Shown here piece after piece: positions 55,222 through 64,000 of a stretch of 64,000 nt of DNA (positions within the stretch are counted from its first letter, which is position 1; each line of letters starts with the position of its first letter). The notes under the pieces are model-generated. The model was not told where the DNA came from and made no database searches. It saw only the letters and a program-made list of their open reading frames with translations. A program made the translations under genes and the position numbers. This DNA is from Harmonia axyridis (Eukaryota > Arthropoda > Insecta > Coleoptera > Coccinellidae): NCBI RefSeq assembly GCF_914767665.1, contig NC_059501.1, positions 40,214,501 to 40,278,500 on the forward strand, read 5' to 3'.

Positions 55222-57140
55222 TTATTGAAGTGGTAAAGGGTATAACTTAACCACCGGCCTCTGCAGTATACCCTGAGTTGTACGGACACTAGCTACTCGA
55301 GCTATTTTATCAGCACCATGGTGCAATTTTTCGATTCGTCCTAAACGCCAGCGCAATGGAGGAAGCTGATCATCTTTGATAAGTACGAGTGTACCTATTG
55401 AGAGACAATCGGTGGTTTTATCGAACCACTTCTTACGTTGTTGTAACGTGTTTAAATATTCCAAGTGCCACTGTTTCCAAAAATCTTGGTGGATACGCGT
55501 CAAAAGCTGCCAACGTGAAAGTCTTCCCATTGAAAGGTGTGATAAGTCCGGTTCAGGTAATGCAGTCAATGGCGCTAAGGTGAGAAAATGTCCCGGCGTT
55601 AACGCCGATATGTCATTCGGGTCATTACTAAGTGGACAAAGCGGGCGCGAGTTGAGAAGAGCTTCTATTTGCCTAAGTACTGTGTAAAATTCCTCATAAG
55701 TAAGAATTTGATCACCTATGATTCGAAGCAAGTGCGATTTAACGGATTTTATTCCGGATTCCCAAAGTCCTCCAAAATGTGGACCAGAAGGGGGATTAAA
55801 GCTCCATTTTATCTGTTCCTCAATCAGCGCATTTTGCATATAGTTTGAGAGCTCTCGATATGCTCCTTTGAAGTTCGTTCTGCCGTCACTAAATATATGA
55901 TTGCATCGTCCTCGTCGAGCAATGAATCGACGTAATGCAGCGAGAAAGGCGTTGGACGTGAGATCTGAGACGAGTTCTAAATGTAATGCCTTTGTATTAA
56001 AACATACAAACAGGCATATGTACGACTTGAACGATTTAGAACCACGAGTTCGAGACATAGTTGTTTGAAATGGCCCACCATAGTCTACACCTACACATTG
56101 AAAAGGCTTGAGCTGATTCACTCTTAGAGAGGGCAAATTACCCATTAAAGGCTGAGAAGCCTTTGGTTTCACCCTGAAACAGGTATGACAACGAGAAATA
56201 ACTTTATTTATCGCTCTTCGAGCGGACAATATCCAAACTTGTTGAGTAAGGAGAAATTGTAGAGTTTGGGCACCTGGATGATGGTAAACTCTATGAAAAT
56301 GCTGAATTATAAGTTCAGTGAGTCGATGAGAAAACGGAAGAAGGGCTGGGTGTTTATGGTCATACGAAAGACCAGAAAATGAAAGTCTGCCGCCCACCCT
56401 GAGAACACCATCCTCGCCAATGAAAAGATTCAACTTACGAAGACCCTTCGAAATAGGTTTTTCATTCTGAATATTAGCAATATCTGCCTGGAACACAGAT
56501 TGCTGTACTTGCTTGATGATGAAGGTGAAAGCATGTTTGAGGTCTATCGATGATACAATTCCATTTATACGAGACTTGGAATTTTTCAGGTAATGAACGA
56601 ATCTGAAAACGTAAACCACTATACGCTGAATCTTGGACAACGACGAGAACTTCGAAAGCAACTCAGGTACAAATTGCGAGCAGACAAATGTGGGCAAAGA
56701 AATGTGACGCTCTTCCTCCCTCACGAGATTCACTTTCCATTTCTCTGCGATCGAAAGTGGTTTCCTCTGAACGGAGCCAGTATGGTCCCGCCCACCATTA
56801 TGTACAATTCAGAAGTTCAACTGGCGTCAAACCACGTGAAGCACAATCAGCGGGGTTATCCCTAGATTTGACATGATACCAGAGTTCTGGTGAAACCAAT
56901 TCCTGAATCTGAGTCGTTCGATTACTGACGAACGATTTCCATCGATGAGGGGAGGATCTGATCCATGTCAGAGCGACTGTGGAATCGGACCAGGCAAAAA
57001 CTTTGCTTATCTGAAAGGCGGATGAATAGACCGAGAGAACTAAGGAAATGAGTTTAGACAAGAGAAGACAGGCGCAGAGTTCCAATCTAGGAATTGAAAT
57101 TCTCTTTACCGGAGAAACCTTTGATTTGCCACATACGAAT
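55222..57140 (-). pseudogene. BEL/Pao pol: RNase H end and integrase
   Basis: 57134-56798 has SKVSPVKRISIPRLELCACL, VFAWSDSTVALTWI (RNase H Asp), and RDNPADCASRGLTPVELL, typical Pao RNase H. A TAA after ELLNCT and a shift near 56735 separate it from the 503-codon integrase (56733-55222): zinc domain HHPGAQTLQFLLTQQ with C..C, then VDYGGPFQTT (first Asp), HIFSDGRTNFKGAY (second Asp), GPHFGGLWESGIKSVKSHLL (Glu), and the C-terminal FWKQWHLEYLNTLQQRKKW and LVLIKDDQLPPLRWRLGRI. RT and protease are cut off by the repeat starting at 57141. Confidence 0.92.
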
Positions 57141-57445
57141 CTAAGTATATATAAAACCGCTTGCACATATACGTCAAACTTTAAACGTAAAATCACAGCC
57201 CAAACGGGACCATCTAGAGCAAAAATGACAAGAATAAGACCCCCCTCAAAATCGTCTGGAGATCCCGGGAAAAATCCCAAACCTTCGATTCTCCCCGCGG
57301 TTTTCGAGTATACGGGGTGTTTCGGATCATTTTGACATTTCAAGTCCCATATTTCTGTGGTATCTGTGGACAATTTGGCTGTCAGTGTCATATTAATAAT
57401 AAATATTCCATTTCGATATATGAAAGTTCTTGAAAAAGTTTGCAG
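57141..57445 (+). repeat. Dispersed repeat interrupting BEL (copy 1)
   Basis: Begins TCTAAGTATATATAAAACCG directly at the break in the BEL RNase H and matches 63714-64000 almost base for base. An open minus-strand frame through it (MTLTAKLSTDTTEIWDLK) is kept in both copies, but this may follow from overall identity. A TC start next to an A is Helitron-like; no hairpin/CTRR end was identified. Confidence 0.7.
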
Positions 57446-58064
57446 TTTCCAAAATTGTTATTCATTATTTAAATAAATGCCGACAGATAAAATGCAAAGT
57501 CTACGGCGAATCAAAAATTCGATAGATATTTGTCAAAATTTGGAAATGAACATTTATATCATCGAATGCATTTTCCTCAATTCAGGTTTGTTTGAAGGGT
57601 TTGTATTATTTGGAATTAATTGGATGAATGTTACTTTATTTCAGGAATTTTTCGTTTATTTTCCACAATCTATAAAACTACATTTCCTTTCGTGAGAATT
57701 TGAATTTATTGCGACAGAAGATGGAACTACCAAAGAGAACAGAAGCTTCATTCATCAATTCAGTCTTGGATTGGAGTAAAAGTTATGCTACTATGAAACA
57801 GTATTAAACAGATAGAAAGACTCCTTATAGATAATTCACAATTGGCTTTATTACTGGACAAAAAAGAGCCAAGTTAGTCAGATAACAGTCAAAAGTTTCC
57901 ATGAGTTTTTTGAATATCTAAAATACATATACACTTTTACGACAGAGGAGTGCAAAAATATAAGTGACCCCGTTTTTGAAGAATTTGAGTGCAGTGCTGT
58001 TGAATTTATAATGAATAAGTCAACTCTTTCATACTAATAATTTCAACTATATATACCCTGTTAT
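57446..58064. other. No gene recognised
   Basis: AT-rich continuation of the repeat or flank; a 72-codon plus-strand frame at 57477-57695 has no motif. Confidence 0.4.
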
Positions 58065-58300
58065 ATTATATTCCGCTCAACTGAAACATGTATTAATAAG
58101 CCTTGGAAATTAGAGACTCTCAAACTTATCACCTGATTTCTCAAAAAGGTTTCACCAAGATAAGATATTGTAGGTAATTGCTTATGAGGTAACATAGGCC
58201 ATGGGTATTTGAAAGGCAAGTCTATTCATTATGTCTCTTTTTAGTTGGTTTATTATAGCTATACTGAATATTTCTAAAAATAACATTCACTTTAGATGTG
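58065..58300 (+). repeat. Dispersed duplication, copy 1
   Basis: Contains gctcaactgaaacatgtatt, then acctgatttctc and ttggtttattatagctatac, in the same order as at 59615-59790 with substitutions and small indels. Confidence 0.65.
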
Positions 58301-58880
58301 AATTAATTAAATTTGGACTTATGCATCATATCATATATGACTATGAAATTGAGAAAGACATATTTTTCTAAATTCCATTATAAGTCTTTCGAATAGTACT
58401 TTGAAGATATTGATTTCAATGACGTATGGAATACCTATATCAGTTGAAATACTAGTCAAAATGTTACGACAGAAATAAATTTTGAAGGATCATTCAGTAT
58501 ATGAAGAATTTAACATGGCAGTCACTTTCGAAATTGGTATCAATTTTCCAGCAATTCAATGAAGGTATAAAATACTTTAAAAAGCAACTATTTATTGAAA
58601 ATTTCCATGTCATGAATGAATGATCAAATTTGTATAAAAATGTTGATACCTACCTATTTGTTCACTAAAGTTTCCAATCTTTTAATCGTTATAGGAATAG
58701 GTGCTATATGGCCATTTCAAAAATGCTATCCTACTGATTTATTCATTGCTTTTCATTTTGGTAAGAATTAAATTATTCATTGATTCAGATCCAAAGTTAA
58801 CATTTGAAAAAATCAAGTCAATGTAGTTATTGACCCATATGGGTCAATAGTATTGGCCGATACAATTTTAGTACCGATTT
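58301..58880. other. No gene recognised
   Basis: AT-rich; nothing supported. Confidence 0.4.
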
Positions 58881-58887
58881 CAAATAC

Positions 58888-59340
58888 TCAGTTCCTTTTG
58901 ACTGAAATAAAAATTGAACAATTATCTTTGTATCTTGAAATGAATTTTGCACTTTTCCAGTGTTCAACAATGAGATCATTATTAAATTGACTCAAGAAAT
59001 TAACAGAGTATGCTATATCAGGACTAGTTAATACTGCTGAAGATATTAATAAACCTATTAATTTCTTATATGGTTCATCATTACAACTCTCTTTTGTTGA
59101 ATCAAAATTCAATTTAGTTTTCACATGTTCACAATCAGACATGTTGAATCATTGCAATACATATTTGAAGAATATAATCGATAGCTTTACTACCTTTTCC
59201 ATAATTTCTAGTAATATTCATCCCTAATCATTTTTTAGCTTCCCCTAATTTCTTTATCATAAAATTTTCTATCAGAAAATTCATTCAGAATTAACATTAG
59301 TTAAAACAAAAAAGTCATCCATGTACAATGCAACAATAGT
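58888..59340 (-). pseudogene. Ty1/copia RT fragment
   Basis: The segment DEPYKKLIGLLISSAVLTSP followed by DIAYSVNFLSQFNND and EHWKSAKFISRY matches the end of copia RT. Upstream (59142-59335) short shifted frames keep MDDFFVLT-like and LG.A.K.LGM.I.RN pieces. It is a different and older copy than the one at 53.7 kb. Confidence 0.72.
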
Positions 59341-59614
59341 AAGCCAGTTATTTTTTGATTTATGTAAATACTATGATCAATTGTTGATCTTTTGAAACTT
59401 TTATCTATCAAAATTTTATTTACTATATAGGACATAAATTGCCCTGTTTAATTCACTTCTGAGTAAAACCCAGAGCCACAAGTCTCGTTCTATAACATAG
59501 CATCAATACAATCTTCAGATACTAAAAAACTCCTTAGTTCGTCAGGAATTTCCAATAGGTCCTTCAAATTGTTCAATTATATTGTATTTCTTCACAAAAT
59601 ATGGAATAGAAGAA
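59341..59614. other. No gene recognised
   Basis: AT-rich; nothing supported. Confidence 0.4.
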
Positions 59615-59790
59615 TAATTTGCTGCTCAACTGAAAAATGTATTGATAAACCTTGGAAATGAGGGACTTCTTATAACCTGATTTCTCAGATATGGGTATCC
59701 GAAAGGTAGATCTATTATTCATTCTGCCTCTTTTCAGTTTGTTTATTACAGCTATACTGAATATTCCTAAAACAACATTTCACTGTAGGT
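59615..59790 (+). repeat. Dispersed duplication, copy 2
   Basis: Direct-orientation partner of 58065-58300; lacks about 50 bp present in copy 1. Confidence 0.65.
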
Positions 59791-60716
59791 CTTTTCATAG
59801 ATCTTATCGAATGATTATGTAAATTCAATATTTGTCAAAACTGAAAATAAACATTGAATGCAGTTTCTTTATTTCAGGTAGTACTATTGACTGATAATAA
59901 CTCTCACATTTTGATTATGCATTTTTCCCAAATTTTTTAAATAAGAAAGAAATTGCCATTTCTAGAGAAATGAGAATTTCAGATTTCAAAATGTCTCATT
60001 TCTCCAAAAATGACTAATTACTACTTCAAATATATACACCCTATATAATAGTTGATCAAATATTGTGTATTTCTTTACAAATTAGTTAATAATTTGAAGC
60101 TTTAATCTCAATTTTCAGATTTGAATTGGTCCAACATCTCTAGATATTTCTAATTGATATTCCACAAATAAAAATCCTGTATAATTATCCATCCAAATCC
60201 TGTATAATAATCCATCTTCTGAAAAGAAAAACAGGTGAATGTTTACTATATAGAATTAATTTTGATAATGATTCAAAAGTGATGAAATTTTGCTTACTTA
60301 CTAATTTTGGGTATTAGATCACGAATCCGGTGACATAAATTCCTCAATCCTGCTGGTTTTTTTTAAAAATTTGTAAAATTGGCTTGATGAAGGTAAGGTT
60401 ATCCACATTAATAGCTAGTTTTCTTGTATTTTATCAACTGATTCTCGTTAGAAATGATTAATTAATCACATTTCAAGCTTTTCCCTAAAAAAAAAATGGC
60501 TTTTTCTCGTCAAAAACTACTATTTTATTCATTGTTTACATCCGGTGGCGGCAATTATGTTCTTTACGTAACGTCTGTCAAATGCCAAATAATCTGCAAC
60601 GTTGCCAGTATGCCCAGATCTTCTTGATGGGATCGGTCTTTACTTGGTAGAAATTCATATTAATAAATTGTTTGAGATTATGACGTATTATAAAACTGTA
60701 TGGAAACTCATAACAT
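59791..60716. other. No gene recognised
   Basis: AT-rich sequence with a local direct repeat (atccatccaaatcctgtataat / atccat near 60185-60215). No coding evidence. Confidence 0.4.
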
Positions 60717-60726
60717 GACAAGTCTA

Positions 60727-62220
60727 CAGGGTGGCCACTTTTTTAATGGGATTGTATTGGTAACTTTTAAACCATAAGAGTTAGAAAGTCGGTCAAATGG
60801 AAAAAAAGTTGCATGCATAGAAGCATTATTATTGAGATATAAGAAAAGTAAATTATGTCATTTTGATTTTTCTTTTTTTCCCACTTTATTTCAAATATCA
60901 TCAAAAAATGTCACAGGAATTTTTTATTCGACAGTAAATTATCCTCAATTTGACGTAATCAGATTTCGTTTCCAACGTTTCGTACTCTCTGGGACACCCT
61001 CAACCTCAATTTTTTCAATACGGACCTGCATATTTTATGACATTTTTCGAAATAACTTTTAACGCTGAATTCAACGATTTATCATTCAAAGTAGATTTTC
61101 AGGTGATTTTGACCCTTATCCAATTTTCTTTGGGTCGGATCTGTATTACCTTTATTCAGTTTAATTGGCAACATGCAATATGCAATAAATTTCGATAAGA
61201 AAGTCAACTTACCCATCTTGAACTAAATGGAACATATTAGAATCAAAGCAAGAAACCAGTATACTGGTTTCTTGGTTCTTCTTTTATAATAATCATTTAA
61301 ATATTTCAATTCATAATAATTAAACGAAAGTATCATTTAAAGAAAGAAAAATCAGATGATTATTCGAAAGTAAATGAAAATTAATGAAGTAAGTGTTTGA
61401 AATGTCCACCATTTTGTAAAATAGGTACACTTTACGGTTCTGGAACCCATACTTCTTATACATTTGCTTGTTTGGTCTCCTTGAATACCTTTCGAAACAT
61501 TCTCAATTTTCTCGCGAGGTATCACTATTGTTGTATTTGTCATTTGTTCCGTTGAAACAAATTACAGAATCGAACTTTATTTTGAGATCATTACGATATA
61601 ATTTGTGCAAGGCTTGGTATTCAAAATTGAAATCATTGTATTCGCGTCTGTTGACTATTTTATTAACAGCAGTTTTTGAAAAATTCCATTCACTGGCCAC
61701 AGTTCTCGATTTTGGGTCAGAACATTGATATCGTTAATATAAACTTATTTTTTCTTACATACACACCATTAAATTTGGATGAGGGTCAAAATCATCTGAA
61801 AATCAACTCTGAATGACATTGTGTGATATATCGTTGAATTCAGCGTTAAAAGTTATTTCGAAAAATGTCATAAAATATGCAGGTCCGTATTGAAAAAATG
61901 AGGTTGAGGGTGTCCCAGAGAGTTCGAAACGCTGGATACGAAATCTGAATACGTCAAATTGAGGATAATTTACTGTCGAATAAAAAATTCATGTAACATT
62001 TTTTGATAATATTTTAAATAAAGTGGGAAAAAAAGAAAAATCAAAATGACATAATTTACTTTTTTTATGATATCTCAATAACCGGCCCTGATAATCTCGA
62101 TTTGTTTGAACTGCTTTATAATGCTTCTATGCATGCAATTTTTTCTCCATTTGACCGACCTTCTAACTCTTATGGCTTAAAAGCTACCAATACAAACCCA
62201 TTAAAAAAGTGGCCACCCTG
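60727..62220. mobile_element. 1.5-kb foldback element in a palindromic TA target
   Basis: Ends CAGGGTGGCCACTTTTTTAA and complement, TA at 60725-60726 and 62221-62222. Inverted arms about 400-450 bp (60727-61125 and 61770-62220). The middle (61130-61770) has a minus-strand frame including QNGGHFKHLLH at about 61385-61417, like the C-terminus of some mariner transposases, and ASEWNFSKTAVNKIVNRREY at 61700, not recognised. The genomic flanks gacaagtc and gacttgtc make the pre-insertion site a perfect 18-bp palindrome. Confidence 0.88.
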
Positions 62221-62299
62221 TAGACTTGTCTTGTTTGGTTTCCGAAATAGTTATTTAGTAATCTTCCATTCAACTCTTTCTTAGTACCTATCCTCTCAA

Positions 62300-62730
62300 T
62301 TAATTTTTACTTTAATCTTTAATAACAGTAATTAATGATTTTTCAATACTTTCAATCGGTTTGTCAATCAGAAATGCTTGACTGTGTAGAAATAGAGTAT
62401 AAAGTTCTAATAAAGAGTCAAAAAAAATCGGTTACAGCTTTTAAGGCCTTTTTTTCAGCTAAGAAATTTTTTTTCAATGGCACCCATAGCTTCAGCAAGC
62501 GTTCAATAGCTAGAACTAGTGAAAGCCATCGAATTCTAGAATAAGAAAGAACATTGCTGTAAGTTGTTTCTGCATACTCACGAAAACCTTTCATCGTTCG
62601 ACCCTTACAAAAAATATTTGAAAATTTTAAGACCAATAGAATGCACAGAAATTAAAATCATATCGGCGGAAGTGGAAGCAGTATTGTGAAGTCTATGCGC
62701 TGGACAACCGATAGTTTCATTGTCGAATTA
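62300..62730 (-). pseudogene. hAT transposase fragment
   Basis: Minus-strand frames from 62730: NETIGCPAHRLHNTASTSAD, SIGLKIFKYF, then FREYAETTYSNVLSYSRIRW (62636-62418) and LSLVLAIERLLKLWVPLKKN. The combination GCxAHxLHN..., YxxxLSYSxTRWLSLLPAIERxL is typical of the hAT group related to SCAND3/ZBED proteins. The catalytic acids and the BED finger are outside this part or lost. A stop after KIFKYFL and other breaks show it is dead. Confidence 0.78.
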
Positions 62731-63027
62731 AAAAAAAACTCGCCTTTATTTTACTTCGAAGTAAGTACCGCACTGACAGCGAAAATATTTTATATGGAAA
62801 TATTAAGGTACTCTAAGGATTCAATATAAAATAAAGTGATTGCATAAGACTATTTTTTTGAACAATTTTAATAATTTTATTTTCAATCCTTCGGTTTCTG
62901 AAAAATAATGTTTGAGCAACGGAAACAGCATTTCAGATTTATGATTACTGGAATCCGTTGAGATTCCATGAAAACAAATTTTGTCTCACCTACACTATAT
63001 AAGGAAATATGAATCTCATAACGGTCA

Positions 63028-63118
63028 AATTACTGACCGGGACAATTGAATAACTAACCGGGACACGGGGACTCAATGGTCCAAACCGGGACATGTCCCG
63101 GCGTACCGGGACGTATGG
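63028..63118. repeat. CCGGGAC-repeat block, likely hAT end
   Basis: Five copies of ccgggac and a gggacatgtccc palindrome occur within 90 bp, ending cgtaccgggacgtatggcagc. Such CCGGGAC-rich ends occur in some hAT elements, and it lies 0.3 kb outside the hAT fragment on the side expected for its 5' end. Confidence 0.45.
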
Positions 63119-63713
63119 CAGCTAATCGTGAATAACTTTATGATGCAGATACAAATCGACTAACATGTCGATGGCGTTATGTTCACAAATACCTAAACTT
63201 ATTGTGTGACATCTACGTTATATTTATTTCTACTACCACTTACCGTTACAGCCATCTATTGCAAAACGGCGCGCCGTTGCCGCGGCGGAAGCAAAGTTGT
63301 ACGCCTTATATAAATATTCATATGAATATCTAAATATAAATATTTTTGAGAGGTTAGGCTTGATATCGGTGTAATATGGGATTTGGTCCCATAGAAAAAC
63401 TCGAAGCCCAAAATGGCGAACCCCCTCAAAATTTAAGGCTAGGACCGCCCTTGATTTGTCGTCATGAAAAGTTAGGATTTGCATCAAATATTTTCATGTG
63501 AGCAAGGGCGAAACGGTATATTCTAGGAAAAAAATCATATAGAATTCCAACCTAGAACCAGCATAGTATACCGAGTGAATCGTCTGAAATCAGCTAACGA
63601 TACAAGGTTTCGGAAAAAAAGCTTTTATTTTCTAGCCGGATACCCAGTGAAGGATCTACCGGCATAGTGACGGGGTCCAAGGGGCGGAGCCCCTTCGGCG
63701 AGCAGAGCGAGTC
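63119..63713. other. Repeat-like, no gene
   Basis: Contains two GC-rich patches unusual here: ggcgcgccgttgccgcggcgg at about 63269-63289 and a ggggcggagccccttcggcg hairpin near 63683-63703, immediately before the dispersed repeat. Probably ends of small non-autonomous elements. Confidence 0.4.
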
Positions 63714-64000
63714 TAAGTATATATAAAACCGCTTGCACATTTACGTCAAACTTTAAACGTAAAATCACAGCCCAAACGGGACCATCTAGAGCAAAAATGA
63801 CAAGAATAAGACCCCCCTCAAAATCGTCTGGAGATCCCGGGAAAAATCCCAAACCTTGGATTCTCCTCGCGGTTTTCGAGTACACGGGGTGTTTCGGATC
63901 ATTTTGACATTTCAAGTCCCATATTTCTGTGGTATCTGTGGACAATTTGGCTGTCAGTGTCATGTTAATAATAAATATTCCATTTCGATATATGAAAGTT
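63714..64000 (+). repeat. Dispersed repeat (copy 2), runs off the window
   Basis: TCTAAGTATATATAAAACCG onwards matches 57141 onwards with few differences. Here it is preceded by the hairpin and cgagcagagcgag, not by BEL sequence, which fixes the left boundary of the shared unit. Confidence 0.75.

Noticed and set aside
63233..63487. 84-codon minus-strand frame
   Set aside because: Covers repeat-like sequence with GC-rich patches and has no family resemblance.
1..64000. tRNA, rRNA or other standard RNA genes
   Set aside because: No cloverleaf with A/B-box pattern or rRNA-like stretch was noticed by eye; a covariance search was not possible.

Overview
This is an AT-rich eukaryotic window, almost certainly from an insect nuclear genome. 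The evidence is the transposon roster (insect-type Crypton, DD41D mariner, P element with a THAP domain, Merlin, R4/Dong LINE, BEL/Pao, copia and Mag-like gypsy), the spliceosomal GT..AG introns and the absence of any bacterial gene organisation. The order of insect cannot be fixed from the sequence. No conventional single-copy host gene is complete here. At least 25 mobile elements or fragments can be named, most broken by stops, frameshifts or younger insertions, so this looks like a gene-poor repeat-rich interval.

Layout. 0.6-6.2 kb: a PIF/Harbinger pseudogene abuts a broken minus-strand Ty3/gypsy element that carries a LINE tail and a 670-bp insert. 6.5-7.7 kb: a LINE scrap and an unrecognised, possibly virus-derived reading frame. 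7.7-13.6 kb: a 5'-truncated Jockey LINE bounded by a 12-bp target duplication and itself interrupted by an almost full-length CR1/Jockey-group LINE. 14-21 kb: pogo, P-element/THAP and two Crypton tyrosine-recombinase pseudogenes. 21.2-25.3 kb: a hammerhead-like motif, a small MITE, a rearranged DD41D mariner and an IS630/Tc1-like transposon with long, internally repetitive inverted ends and two perfect hairpins. 26.6-28.3 kb: LINE fragments. 29.9-31.5 kb: a three-copy 65-bp tandem repeat, a 96-bp-arm hairpin, and two well-formed exons with a promoter-like GC-richer upstream region. 32.4-39.4 kb: a second kind of tyrosine recombinase, copia gag/protease, a LINE ORF1 scrap, a short neurotrophin-like reading frame, a gypsy-type LTR, a gypsy integrase and a LINE RNase H.

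39.4-47.6 kb is the clearest structure: an R4/Dong-type LINE with a restriction-enzyme-like endonuclease, split by three later insertions. Two are TA-flanked foldback DNA elements whose removal would leave the reading frame continuous, and one is a 5'-truncated CR1-like LINE. 47.6-51.6 kb: another near full-length LINE on the minus strand. 52.1-53.0 kb: Merlin. 53.4-57.1 kb: a copia 3' half with its LTR, cut by a BEL/Pao 3' half with its LTR, which in turn is cut by a repeat found again at the right edge of the window. 58-64 kb: copia scraps, a dispersed duplication, a 1.5-kb foldback element sitting in a palindromic target, and a hAT remnant.

The genes do not form an operon or pathway; their relations are of insertion and relative age. 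Long hairpins inside several elements could, if transcribed, give double-stranded RNA, but nothing here shows transcription.
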